DNA from: Pseudomonas rhizosphaerae
GTDB taxonomy: Bacteria; Pseudomonadota; Gammaproteobacteria; Pseudomonadales; Pseudomonadaceae
Length of the DNA: 64,000 nucleotides
Assembly: GCF_000761155.1 (NCBI RefSeq)
Contig: NZ_CP009533.1
Location: forward strand, 2,542,001 to 2,606,000
Direction of reading: 5' to 3'
A program made the translations under genes and the position numbers. Every line of letters starts with the position of its first letter. Position 1 is the stretch's first letter. The notes beneath the pieces are model-generated. The model worked only from the letters and a program-made list of their open reading frames with translations. It did no database searches and was not told the origin of the DNA. Positions 34,526 to 42,747 of this stretch are shown one piece after another.

Positions 34526-36174
34526 GCGGGCTGTCCTGCCCACTCCACGTAGCAGACCTGCACCGGCAATCCATGGCGAGCGCAGAACTCCAGCCAGCGC
34601 AGTTGGTTGTCCTGCAAGCGGTCGCCGGGCCCTTTGACCTCGATCATCAGGTAGCGACCTTCGGCGGGCCAGAATTGGATGAGGTCGGGCATGCCGGTAC
34701 GGTTGGCCTTGACGTCTTCCAGCACGCGGTCGAAGCAGTGCTTGAGGTGCTGCGCCGGAATGCAGCCCAAGGCCAGCTCCAGCAGGGTTTCGTCGAGCAT
34801 GCCCCAATGCACGAAGGGCGACTGCAAGCCCCGCTTCTCTTGCCAGGTCTGGCGGATGGTGTGCTTGTAGCGGCCGTCGTCCAGCTCGCCCAGGCACGCG
34901 TCGAACAGCGCACTGCGGCGTTGGCGGAAGTCGGGCTGGTGCAGGTCGGCCGGACCGTTCTGGAACGGGTGAAAAAACGCCCCGGGCAACGGTGCGAAAA
35001 TCGCCTTCCAGCACAGCAGGCCGAACAAGGCATTGAACAAGGTGTTCTCGACGTAATGCACCGGAGCATCTTCGCTGTGCAGCGAGGCCGCCACGCGGCG
35101 CTCGACACTCAAGCGTTGTTCGCACAGCACCAGCGTCAGGTCCAAGCGTGCGACCTTGGCGGCGTGGCGCTTGGGTTGGGCCGGCAAACCCAGGTGCCGG
35201 CGCAAGCGCGGCAGCATGCGTGGCAGTTGCTGCGCCTCGGCCGGGTTCAGCGGCGCCAGGCTGGCCTGCTCGGCCAACGCCAGCGCCTGGGCGTATTCGC
35301 CACACAGCTCGAGCACGCGAATGATCCGCGCCCGTGCCTGGGCGAACTCGCAGCTGCGATACACCACAAGAGCCTGCTGCAGATCCTGCTGACGCTCGCA
35401 GGCGTACCCTAGCCGGAACAACAGCTTCTGCCGACGGCTCTGCAACCAGGACTTTTCAGTGGTCACGGCGAGCAGTTGGCGATGAATGTCTTCACAAGGC
35501 AGGCCGGCCTCCATCGCTTCGCTGCAGGCGTGCAGGGCCAGCCCGGCGGCGACATCGTCGCGGTGGGTCAGCCCGCGGGACTCGGGCGCCAATTGCACCG
35601 ACTCGTAGCGGTACACGCCCAGGTCGGCCAACACGAATTCGGTCCAGCCCTGATGCAGGTTGCCGAAAAACAGCAAGCGCAGCCGGTCGCAGAGCGCCTG
35701 CACGGTCAGGCAATAGAGCGTGTCGGCCAACGTAGGGCACCATGCCTGGAAGGGCTGCGCCGGCCATTGGTGTTCGGCGAGGGCCAGCAGCAACTGCGGC
35801 TTGGGCAATGACGACTTGGTGATGTGGGCCGAAAAGCAGGTGACGATTTCCGGCTTGAGCAACACCTCGCCCACCTGCTCCAACGTCAAGGGCGCCTGAT
35901 CCATCAGGTAACCGCTGGCCAACAGCGGACCCGCCGCCTCGTGCGGGCAGCCGATCTCTGCGTAGTCGAGGCGACTGGCGCGAAACATTTCACCCTTGCG
36001 CATGATCATGCGCACCAGCAGCGCCTGGGACGGCTGCGGCAGCGTCTCGAAACGCTGGATGAAACCCAGCTCCTCGGTATCCAGCACGTCCAGGTAGCGT
36101 TGTTCGAGCCACGCCAGCACGCGACGGAAATTGGCCAGGTAGTAGAAAGGGTCTTCAAGCGGTGCAAATGCCAC
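34522..36174 (-). CDS. FAN1-family VRR-NUC nuclease
   Basis: Bacterial homologue of the Fanconi-associated nuclease FAN1, a 5' flap nuclease; Pseudomonas FAN1 has been studied structurally and in interstrand crosslink repair. The 550-residue product has an N-terminal SAP-like/helical DNA-binding part, a TPR-like middle (about 230-330) and a C-terminal VRR-NUC domain with the catalytic D497 (GMPDLIQF), E512-x-K514 (IEVKGPGD) and Q521 or Q524. The start is taken as GTG at 36174, giving AFAPLEDPFYYLANF; the ribosome site is weak. It is coupled to the downstream helicase by a four-base overlap. Confidence 0.88.
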   Translation of the reverse strand: MAFAPLEDPFYYLANFRRVLAWLEQRYLDVLDTEELGFIQRFETLPQPSQALLVRMIMRKGEMFRASRLDYAEIGCPHEAAGPLLASGYLMDQAPLTLEQVGEVLLKPEIVTCFSAHITKSSLPKPQLLLALAEHQWPAQPFQAWCPTLADTLYCLTVQALCDRLRLLFFGNLHQGWTEFVLADLGVYRYESVQLAPESRGLTHRDDVAAGLALHACSEAMEAGLPCEDIHRQLLAVTTEKSWLQSRRQKLLFRLGYACERQQDLQQALVVYRSCEFAQARARIIRVLELCGEYAQALALAEQASLAPLNPAEAQQLPRMLPRLRRHLGLPAQPKRHAAKVARLDLTLVLCEQRLSVERRVAASLHSEDAPVHYVENTLFNALFGLLCWKAIFAPLPGAFFHPFQNGPADLHQPDFRQRRSALFDACLGELDDGRYKHTIRQTWQEKRGLQSPFVHWGMLDETLLELALGCIPAQHLKHCFDRVLEDVKANRTGMPDLIQFWPAEGRYLMIEVKGPGDRLQDNQLRWLEFCARHGLPVQVCYVEWAGQPA

Positions 36175-36258
36175 GTTGTCGCCAAACCAGAGTCGTGAAA
36201 GTCACTGGTTATACATACAGAAAAAAGCCAAGGCAATCGGAAATGGACCGATGGTGCC

Positions 36259-37662
36259 CTACACCCCGTGTGCCTCCAACGCTGCTGACAGCGCCGTGGC
36301 GCAGCGCTCCCACTGCTCGGTCGAATGCCCGCAACCATTGAGGCGCAGGTGTTGATGGCAATGGCCCTGCAGGCTGAAGATGCCTCCTGGAGCGATCAAC
36401 AGGCGCTGCCTGCGCAGGTCTTCGAAAACGCTGCGCATGTCGACCGGGACGCGTGACCGCGCCCACACGCAGGCTCCCCCTGCCGTGCTCGCCAGCTGCA
36501 ACCGCTCGTGCAGACGGGCGTGCAGCACGGTGATGAAAGCACTCACCTGGCGTTGCAGGGCTTCGCGTTGCAGGCCCAGACAGTCGTCGTAGCTGCCACC
36601 GCTGATGAACCGTGCCAGAACCTTGTGCCGCAAGGGTGGTGCTACGGTCGTGCGTTGCAGGCAGTACTGCTGCAGGCGGACCTGCCAATGCCGCGACAGC
36701 AGGTAGGCGAACGGTGCCTCGGCGCCCACGAGGTGGTGCAGGGATCCGAAGATCAACAAGCGTTGCGGCGCAACCAGATCGCGAAAACGCAGTGTCCCCT
36801 GGAAACACAAGTCGCCCTCGGTATCGTCTTCGGCCACCCATACGCCGTGTCGGTCCAGCAGGCTGGCAATGGTGCGCTTGTCCGCGTCATCGATGCAGGT
36901 CCCGTGGGGCGCGTGGAACGATGCGCCGAGCACCATGAGGCGGACTTGATGCCCAGCGAGCACCTCCTGCAAACGCTGCAGCGGCACCCTGCCCTGCGCA
37001 TCGAGGGCCAGCTCCACCACCCGCGCGCCGGCCTGCTGCAAGGTTCGCAGAATGCGCCAACCGCATGGCACCAGCACGACGACCACGGCGCCTTGCAGTT
37101 GCATCGCGTTCCAGGCCATGTGCAGCACGTTCAGCAGATCGCTGCCGATGTAAACGTCGTCGGCGCACCAGTGATCGTCCAGGCAACGGGTATAGCGCGT
37201 GGCCACTGCGTGACGCAGCTCCAGCTCCCCACAGGGCTGGACGACACCGCACAGCCCTGCCGGATACCGCCTGGCCAACTCGACCTCGAACCTGAGCAGC
37301 GCCTTCAAGGCATCGGCGCGGGGTACGGGTGCCGCACGACCGAACACGTCCATATCGGACTGGCAGGCACCGGCCAGCACACGCTGGAGCAGATCGGGGC
37401 TGGCCAGCGCGGGTCCGAATACCGTGGAGCCACGCGCGTAGTAGCCGGACTTGGCAATCGGCTCGATCCGACCTTCGGCTTCGAGCATCCCATAGGCAGC
37501 CTGTACGGTCGAAACCGAAACATCCAGGGTTCGGCCCAGCGCCCGTAAAGACGGCAACTTGGTGCGCGCCCCTGGCTCGATTCCGTCGATCAGACGCAGC
37601 AGGTAACGGTAGACCCCTTGGTAGGCAAATGCGCCGGCCTTGTCCTTGGCAGCGCCGTTCAT
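36259..37662 (-). CDS. MocR-like (GntR/aminotransferase-fold) regulator lacking the PLP lysine
   Basis: A 467-residue regulator. Residues 15-78 form a GntR winged helix (PSLRALGRTLDVSVSTVQAAYGML region). The rest has the fold type I aminotransferase layout of MocR regulators. At the place where MocR proteins have EDDYD this one has EDDTE (278-282), and where they have the PLP-binding lysine (GSFSK) it has GSLHH (306-310), so H310 replaces the lysine. A Schiff base with PLP is therefore unlikely. The ATG at 37662 overlaps the stop of the upstream unknown gene by four bases, so the two are probably one functional unit. Ligand and targets are unknown. Confidence 0.8.
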   Translation of the reverse strand: MNGAAKDKAGAFAYQGVYRYLLRLIDGIEPGARTKLPSLRALGRTLDVSVSTVQAAYGMLEAEGRIEPIAKSGYYARGSTVFGPALASPDLLQRVLAGACQSDMDVFGRAAPVPRADALKALLRFEVELARRYPAGLCGVVQPCGELELRHAVATRYTRCLDDHWCADDVYIGSDLLNVLHMAWNAMQLQGAVVVVLVPCGWRILRTLQQAGARVVELALDAQGRVPLQRLQEVLAGHQVRLMVLGASFHAPHGTCIDDADKRTIASLLDRHGVWVAEDDTEGDLCFQGTLRFRDLVAPQRLLIFGSLHHLVGAEAPFAYLLSRHWQVRLQQYCLQRTTVAPPLRHKVLARFISGGSYDDCLGLQREALQRQVSAFITVLHARLHERLQLASTAGGACVWARSRVPVDMRSVFEDLRRQRLLIAPGGIFSLQGHCHQHLRLNGCGHSTEQWERCATALSAALEAHGV

Positions 37663-38972
37663 GGCAACCTGGGCCGTTGATAGAGCCCTTGCAGCGTGGC
37701 CAGCGGCAGGCCACTGACCGACTCCAGCCACTGCACCACCTGCGCTGGAACCCTGGACCCGCGCAACACTCGGTGCAGATAGGGCATGGTTACCTGCATC
37801 CCGGGATGGCATGTCGACAGGAACGCCTCCAGGCATGCCCCGCGCTCGGTGAACGGGGCGTACACGGCGCAGCTCACCTGTGCCGGATCCATCCCGTACC
37901 ATGTGGACAGGCGATTCTGCATCTGGTCACCGGCGCTGCGTGTGACCGCGCCAGACCGATGGGTTATTGCCCCTGTCAGGTCAGGACCTGCGCGTGCGAC
38001 GTCGGCGCGGAACGCATCCAGCCCCTGTTCGAAGGTGCCCCCGTGCAGGCGCTGGCTGCGCAGGCCATACAGGTAAGCCACGCAGGCAAGTTGCGGGCAG
38101 CGGTTTTCCAGCGGCTCGAACAGCGATGGCACGGGCTCGCAGCCGAGAAATTGCCACAAGGCGGCGTCCGCCACCGACGGTTCGCCGAGCAGATCGTCCA
38201 CACCGAGCAATCGCACCCCAACGGGCAGACCGGAACGTTGACCACGCGGCACGACAGCGTCTCCTGCATTCACTGCCTGCAAGCAACCACTGCTCTGCCA
38301 ATGGTCGCGGGGCATGCGCGCCCCACCTGCGCGCCGCCGCTCGCGTAGGGCCCAGGCGACGAAGCGTCGGCGCTGCAACCGCGGTTGGTCGAGCAGGATG
38401 GCGTCCGCCGGGGCCTGGTAGCCCAGCAAGCGCTGATAAACCCGTGCCATGGCGCGATAACCCTGACTTTGTAACGCCGTGGGCGCGGACGTGTCGAGCC
38501 CATGAGCTGCGGTCAACAGTTCGGTGCGCAGGTTCATGCGCCGTTGATTGATGCTCGCGTGGCGGTACTCATAGGGTTGCAGGGCCTCGTCGTCGAAGGC
38601 CAGCAGCTCGACGCGCGGATCATCGTGCAGGAACAGCGCATTGCAGGCCCGCTGCACGTTGCCGTTGCGCACATCGTCGAGCAGCGCCTGGCTGCTGACG
38701 GCGGCGCGGATTGAGAACGTCGGTTGATGACGGGCGGCCAACGTCAATTGTGCCGCCCGCAGCAACGCCAGGCTCCCATGGCCTGCGGCGCTGCCGCAGA
38801 GCCTGTACACGATTCGATAGCTGCCCAGACGCTGCGCGCCCCCGGCGGCCGTCATCAGACGCTGGATCAGGGGCTGTACCGCCATCCGCCGCGCGGGCGA
38901 AAAGGAGCCGAGCAAACGCGACAGCACCTGCTGGTAAACATGGTTCATGGCTTGCTGGTGCATTGCGCTCAT
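37659..38972 (-). CDS. protein of unknown function coupled to MocR-like regulator
   Basis: I do not recognise this 437-residue protein. It has no signal peptide or membrane helix, is rich in Arg, Leu and Ala, and looks helical and cytoplasmic. No nucleotide-binding loop or metal motif stands out; scattered cysteines are not clustered. I choose the ATG at 38972 (MSAMHQQAMNHVYQQ); two other in-frame ATGs lie within nine codons. Its stop overlaps the regulator start (ATGA), so expression is coupled. Upstream lies a short palindrome (39132-39150) that could be the operator. Codon use is like that of core genes here, so it does not look freshly acquired. Confidence 0.7.
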   Translation of the reverse strand: MSAMHQQAMNHVYQQVLSRLLGSFSPARRMAVQPLIQRLMTAAGGAQRLGSYRIVYRLCGSAAGHGSLALLRAAQLTLAARHQPTFSIRAAVSSQALLDDVRNGNVQRACNALFLHDDPRVELLAFDDEALQPYEYRHASINQRRMNLRTELLTAAHGLDTSAPTALQSQGYRAMARVYQRLLGYQAPADAILLDQPRLQRRRFVAWALRERRRAGGARMPRDHWQSSGCLQAVNAGDAVVPRGQRSGLPVGVRLLGVDDLLGEPSVADAALWQFLGCEPVPSLFEPLENRCPQLACVAYLYGLRSQRLHGGTFEQGLDAFRADVARAGPDLTGAITHRSGAVTRSAGDQMQNRLSTWYGMDPAQVSCAVYAPFTERGACLEAFLSTCHPGMQVTMPYLHRVLRGSRVPAQVVQWLESVSGLPLATLQGLYQRPRLP

Positions 38973-39131
38973 TGCTGGTTTCCGAGTTCTGCCAGGAACC
39001 CGCCGGACGACTGCCACGCTTCGAAACGTGCTTGCCAAGCCCCGGAGACGGGCATAGAGCGCGCATTATGAAGAGCCGCCTACTGATTAAAAGATACAGA
39101 AAGTCGGCGAAAGGCAGTGCAGATCAGCGGG

Positions 39132-39150
39132 CGTACGGCAAGACCGTACG
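39132..39150. promoter_or_regulatory. palindrome CGTACGG-CAAGA-CCGTACG, possible operator
   Basis: Perfect 7-base arms around a 5-base spacer, about 160 bases upstream of the minus-strand unknown gene. No T run follows, so it is not a terminator. It could be the binding site of the coupled MocR-like regulator (autoregulation is common in that family); this is inference. Confidence 0.4.
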
Positions 39151-39255
39151 AGCACCATGAGGCGCCCATGCCCGCGCGGAGCGCAATCGGAGGGTTCTGA
39201 AAAATGAGCGGAAACGTCCTACAAATGAGGGCGAATCAGGCGGGAAGCAGCGTTG

Positions 39256-39286
39256 AAAACACGGCGTTCCAAGCAGGAACGCCGTG
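39256..39286 (-). terminator. terminator of the mexS-like gene
   Basis: Perfect 11-base stem CACGGCGTTCC / GGAACGCCGTG (39260-39270, 39276-39286) with a 5-base loop. Read on the minus strand it is followed by TTTTC and lies 18 bases past the stop codon. Confidence 0.85.
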
Positions 39287-39303
39287 CCAGCCAACCGGGT
39301 CGG

Positions 39304-40317
39304 TTACAGCTGCAGCGCGATGCGGCCGCCGCAGGGGCATTCGTCCATGGCCTTGTGTGCCTCGACGAACTGATCGAACGGATACACCTTGGCAATCTGC
39401 GGCACCAGGACGCGGTCTGCCGTCATCTGGTTGATATCACGCAAGGCGCGCTGCAGGGCCTCGGCATCCTGGATGATCCCCAGTTCCGGCTTGCCAAGGA
39501 AGTTGCCCAGGCAATGCACATGGAACTGGATGTTCTTCTGGAACGCGGCACAGGCCGGGAACGGCGTCTGGTTGCCGCCCTGCAAGCCATACAGGATCAG
39601 GCTGCCACGGGGCGCCAATACGTCACCCAGGACCGACATCTGTGGCCCACCCAGACCGTCCAGCACCATGTCCACGCCACGGTTGCCGGTGAACTTGTCG
39701 ATCTGCATGAGCAGGTCCTGTTCCTCGGTCACCACCACTTTCTCGGCGCCCAGCGACAACAGGTAGTCGCGCTCGGCGGGATTGCGCGTGGCGGCGATCA
39801 CCTTCAGGCCCAGGGCCTTGCCCAACTGCACGAACGAGGGTCCGGCGCAGTGGCTGGCATCGGTCACCAATGCGGTCTGCCCTGGTTTGGCACGGGCGAG
39901 TTCGGCGTACGCGAAATACGCGATCAGCAACGGCGTGTAATGCACCGCCGCCTCGATTGGCGAAAGGATGTCCGGGTAGCGGGTCAGGGCCGTGGCGGGC
40001 AGCAGCACCGCCTCGCCATAGACCGGGTATTCATTGGGGCTTTGCGCAGGAAAACTGGCAACCTTGTCGCCCACCGCAAAACCTTCGACACCCTCGCCCA
40101 GCGCGGTGACCACACCCGCCATCTCCTGACCGAGGCCCGCCGGCAAGCGTGCTTGCGACGGCGCCAGGTTCTGCCGCCAGAGCACGTCATACCAGCTGAT
40201 ACCGATCGCCTCGACACGTACCTGAACTTCGCCCGGAGCGGGCGATGCCACTGCGTGCTCTTCGCACGTCAAGACTTGCGCCGGGCCAAATTTATGAAAA
40301 CGGATCGTGCGGGACAT
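39304..40317 (-). CDS. MDR-superfamily oxidoreductase, MexS-like
   Basis: A 337-residue medium-chain dehydrogenase/reductase of the zinc-free quinone-reductase type: the usual catalytic Cys after GI is absent (GISWYDVLWRQ). The nucleotide-binding turn is altered (DASHCAGPSFVQLGKALG instead of AASGGVG). The ATG at 40317 follows GCGAGG and gives MSRTIRFHKFGPAQ. It is divergent from a MexT-like LysR gene 231 bases away. In P. aeruginosa the oxidoreductase MexS and the regulator MexT are arranged the same way, and loss of MexS activates MexT. The mexEF-oprN pump genes do not follow here. The natural substrate is unknown. Confidence 0.75.
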   Translation of the reverse strand: MSRTIRFHKFGPAQVLTCEEHAVASPAPGEVQVRVEAIGISWYDVLWRQNLAPSQARLPAGLGQEMAGVVTALGEGVEGFAVGDKVASFPAQSPNEYPVYGEAVLLPATALTRYPDILSPIEAAVHYTPLLIAYFAYAELARAKPGQTALVTDASHCAGPSFVQLGKALGLKVIAATRNPAERDYLLSLGAEKVVVTEEQDLLMQIDKFTGNRGVDMVLDGLGGPQMSVLGDVLAPRGSLILYGLQGGNQTPFPACAAFQKNIQFHVHCLGNFLGKPELGIIQDAEALQRALRDINQMTADRVLVPQIAKVYPFDQFVEAHKAMDECPCGGRIALQL

Positions 40318-40548
40318 CGCAAACCTCGCCTTGTAAACCTCTAATGCCCTGAACTTTATCTGGGCATTCGCGCATAAGCTATCAGCGCCTGTTAATAGTC
40401 GACATGCTCGCCATCGATTCGACCCGGCGACCGCTCTGCGGCGCGGGCACGAGGATGGCACAAACCGAAATTTTCCGGTGCAGGGTAGCAGCCTTTGCCC
40501 TTAAGATTCACGCCAGCACCTCTTCTTCATGTTCCAGCGGGCCTATAG

Positions 40549-41463
40549 ATGAACCGTAACGACCTGCGTCGCGTCGACCTGAACCTGTTGATCGTGTTCG
40601 AAACCCTGATGCATGAACGCAGTGTCACCCGCGCGGCCGAAAAGCTCTTTCTCGGCCAGCCGGCCATCAGCGCGGCACTGTCGCGCCTGCGCGGCTTGTT
40701 CGACGACCCTTTGTTCGTGCGCACCGGACGCAGCATGGAGCCTTCGGCGCGGGCCATGGAGATCTTCGCCCTGCTCTCGCCGGCGCTGGACTCCATCTCC
40801 ACGGCCGTCAGCCGCGCCGCCGAGTTCGACCCGGCCACCAGCACCGCGGTATTCCGCATCGGCCTGTCCGACGACGTCGAGTTCGCCCTGCTGCCCATGC
40901 TGCTCAAGCGCATCCGCGCCGAAGCGCCAGGCATCGTGCTGGTGATCCGCCGCGCCAACTACATCCTCATGCCGGCCCTGCTTGCCTCCGGGGAAATCTC
41001 CATCGGCGTCAGCTACACCGACGACCTGCCGGCCAACGCCAAACGCAAGGTGCTGCGACGCAACCGCCCCATGCTGCTGCGCGCCGACACCAAGCCGGGC
41101 AACCTGACCCTCGACGAGTTCTGCGCCCGCCCCCACGCGCTGGTGTCGTTCGCCGGCGACCTGAGCGGCTTCATCGACGAAGAACTGAAGAAACACGGCC
41201 GCACCCGTCACGTGGTGCTCGCCGTGCCGCAATTCAACGGCCTGAGCACCCTGCTCGCCGGCACCGACATCGTCGCCACCGTACCCGACTACACCGCCGA
41301 CTCCCTCACCGCCGCCGGCGGCGTGCGCGCAGAGCCGCTGCCGCTGGACACGCCTTCGTTCGAGCTGCATCTGGCTTGGCGGGGGTCGCAGGATAATGAT
41401 CCGGGGGAGCGGTGGTTGCGGTCGCGGATTCAGATGTTTTTTGGGGATCCTGAGAGTCTTTAG
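40549..41463 (+). CDS. LysR-family transcriptional regulator, MexT-like
   Basis: A 304-residue LysR regulator with the N-terminal winged helix (FETLMHERSVTRAAEKLFLGQPAISAALSRLR, residues 18-49) and a substrate-binding domain. The sequence from MNRNDLRRVDLNLL onwards is, from memory, very close to MexT, the activator of mexEF-oprN in P. aeruginosa, and the length (304) is the same. Its divergent neighbour is a MexS-like oxidoreductase. It marks the left edge of the accessory segment that follows. The identity as MexT rather than a paralogue needs alignment. Confidence 0.8.
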   Translation: MNRNDLRRVDLNLLIVFETLMHERSVTRAAEKLFLGQPAISAALSRLRGLFDDPLFVRTGRSMEPSARAMEIFALLSPALDSISTAVSRAAEFDPATSTAVFRIGLSDDVEFALLPMLLKRIRAEAPGIVLVIRRANYILMPALLASGEISIGVSYTDDLPANAKRKVLRRNRPMLLRADTKPGNLTLDEFCARPHALVSFAGDLSGFIDEELKKHGRTRHVVLAVPQFNGLSTLLAGTDIVATVPDYTADSLTAAGGVRAEPLPLDTPSFELHLAWRGSQDNDPGERWLRSRIQMFFGDPESL

Positions 41464-41679
41464 GCGTTGTCGGAGGTGCTTGTAGGCGTGGATAACGCAC
41501 TGCTTGCCCCAGGATTTTCAGAGTCAACTGCAGTCTAGTATCGCCCGCAGGTTGACATGCAGACCTGCTCTGAAAAGACGGTGGATGCTCCGTCCTCCTC
41601 CGACTCATGTGCGTCGGTCATGAGACGTAAAATGTCAAGCTATGGCTAAAGGCTCATTCCATCAGCAACCACTTGCCTC

Positions 41680-41697
41680 GTATCTCAATTGCGATAC
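41680..41697. promoter_or_regulatory. operator and promoter of the relB-yafQ module
   Basis: GTATCTCAATTGCGATAC is an 18-base palindrome with eight of nine pairs matching. It overlaps a candidate promoter, TTGCCT (41673-41678) and TACACT (41695-41700), 16 bases apart, and lies 28 bases before relB. This is the classic layout for autorepression by an antitoxin or toxin-antitoxin complex. Confidence 0.65.
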
Positions 41698-41725
41698 ACT
41701 GCTTGCCATCATTCAGGAGGTCGTT

Positions 41726-42007
41726 ATGGCTACCCAAACATCCATGCTGCATGTCCGTGTCGATGATGACATCAAGGCTCAGGCCAACGCTGCTCTCGGC
41801 CATATGGGTATGAGCATGTCTGAAGCTGTTCGGATCTTTTTGCACCGTATTGCGGTTGATCAGGCTTTTCCACTAGAGCTAAAAGTTCCCAATGCGAAGA
41901 CCCGCTTGGCTATGTCCGAAGCGGAAGAGATCGTGCGAGATAAAAAGGCACGCTTTGAATCACTAGACGAGTTGTTCGATGACTTCAAGAAAAACAGCGG
42001 CGAGTAA
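41726..42007 (+). CDS. RelB/DinJ-family antitoxin
   Basis: A 93-residue antitoxin of type II toxin-antitoxin systems. The N-terminal half is a ribbon-helix-helix DNA-binding domain (SMLHVRVDDDIKAQANAALGHMGMSMSEAVRIFL), the C-terminal half would wrap around the toxin. The ATG at 41726 has a strong CAGGAGG site. Its 3' end overlaps the toxin gene by 29 bases in another frame. It likely represses its own operon through the palindrome just upstream. Confidence 0.9.
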   Translation: MATQTSMLHVRVDDDIKAQANAALGHMGMSMSEAVRIFLHRIAVDQAFPLELKVPNAKTRLAMSEAEEIVRDKKARFESLDELFDDFKKNSGE

Positions 42008-42311
42008 ACGTGCGACGTTACCTCGCGTGTCTGACTACGCGAGGACCTTCCTGAAAGATTGGGAGCGACTTTCCCGCTCCGGTCGTTTTGATCTCAACCG
42101 ACTCAAGGAAGTCATGATGCTGTTGGTCTCCAATAAAGGAGCTTTGGCGCCTGAATGGTTAGATCATCCATTGAAAGGAGACTGGGCTGGCTTTCGGGAA
42201 TGTCATGTCGGCGGGGATTTCCTGTTGATTTACCGCTTGGCTGCAGAAAGCAAACAAGATCAAATCGTATTCGTTCGAGCAGGAACCCACGCTGACCTCT
42301 TTGAAGACTAA
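41979..42311 (+). CDS. YafQ-family mRNA interferase toxin
   Basis: A 110-residue RelE-superfamily toxin of the YafQ branch, which cuts mRNA on the ribosome. The active-site residues line up with E. coli YafQ: H63 (LDHPLKG), H76 (RECHVGGD), D80, H104 and F108 (GTHADLF). The Trp that follows the Asp in E. coli YafQ is Phe here (F81). The first codons overlap the antitoxin gene; a GTG 16 codons in is a shorter alternative start. With the antitoxin it probably stabilises the accessory segment that includes the Hxs operon. Confidence 0.9.
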   Translation: MTSRKTAASKRATLPRVSDYARTFLKDWERLSRSGRFDLNRLKEVMMLLVSNKGALAPEWLDHPLKGDWAGFRECHVGGDFLLIYRLAAESKQDQIVFVRAGTHADLFED

Positions 42312-42447
42312 TGAAAACACTGGCGTTTTAGCTTATATCTGCTATGCGCTGCGACACTCGTGAGCGATTGTAAAAAAGATGATGGCATAACGCCCTGGCA
42401 ACCGGCAGAATCCACATGTTCTCAACGGATTTGAAGGACCGGTTCCG

Positions 42448-42747
42448 ATGACATGGCCAGTCACGCTGAAACTTGACAGCGCAGCCTACCCGCTCAGCGT
42501 TGTGCAACGCACTGCTTATTCCCTGGCCGACGCCGTCGCGATCCAGGTCGGTATTGAAGCCACTCAGATTAGCATCACGGCCCGCCCCGCTGAAGCAAGG
42601 CTAACCCTTTCCCCAGAGCAGGCTCGCTCGCTGATCCTCCAGCATCTGAACGACTTCGCCCTACGCGACCATATCAACCACGAAACAGCAGGGTTGCGCG
42701 TAGTCCTGGCCCGAGCCGCGCTCGCCGGATGTGGGGTTTCGCAGTGA
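42448..42747 (+). CDS. hxsD: His-Xaa-Ser system protein HxsD
   Basis: HxsD is the small companion of the His-Xaa-Ser system, a family group defined by its constant association with two radical-SAM proteins. The 99-residue product has a beta-rich first half and ends with the family signature region (LILQHLNDFALRDHI, matching the LLNDYxLRE pattern by which the family was named). AAGGA precedes the ATG by ten bases. It is the first gene of the operon, 136 bases after yafQ, and its stop overlaps hxsB. Its role is unknown; a carrier or recognition function for the maturases is my inference. Confidence 0.85.
   Translation: MTWPVTLKLDSAAYPLSVVQRTAYSLADAVAIQVGIEATQISITARPAEARLTLSPEQARSLILQHLNDFALRDHINHETAGLRVVLARAALAGCGVSQ

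Larger units (their letters stand above)
38973..39303. other. intergenic region between the unknown gene and the mexS-like gene
   Basis: These 331 bases hold a CGTACGG/CCGTACG palindrome (39132-39150), a terminator for the mexS-like gene (39256-39286) and presumably the promoter of the two minus-strand genes to the left; a CATAAT -10-like box can be read on the minus strand at 39065-39070. No gene is supported. Confidence 0.5.

Noticed and set aside
34525..35305. An N-terminal extension of the helicase reading frame across the FAN1 gene
   Set aside because: The extension lies in another frame of FAN1, has shadow-like composition, and the GTG overlapping the FAN1 stop gives the normal start.
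41547..41568. GCAGGT/ACCTGC hairpin after the mexT-like gene as a terminator
   Set aside because: The stem has six pairs with a ten-base loop and no T run.
41494..42517. Short direct repeats (AACGCACTGCTT at 41494 and 42506; CACTGCTTGCC at 41498 and 41697) as attachment sites
   Set aside because: They are 11-12 bases, one copy is inside hxsD, and they do not bracket the accessory segment.
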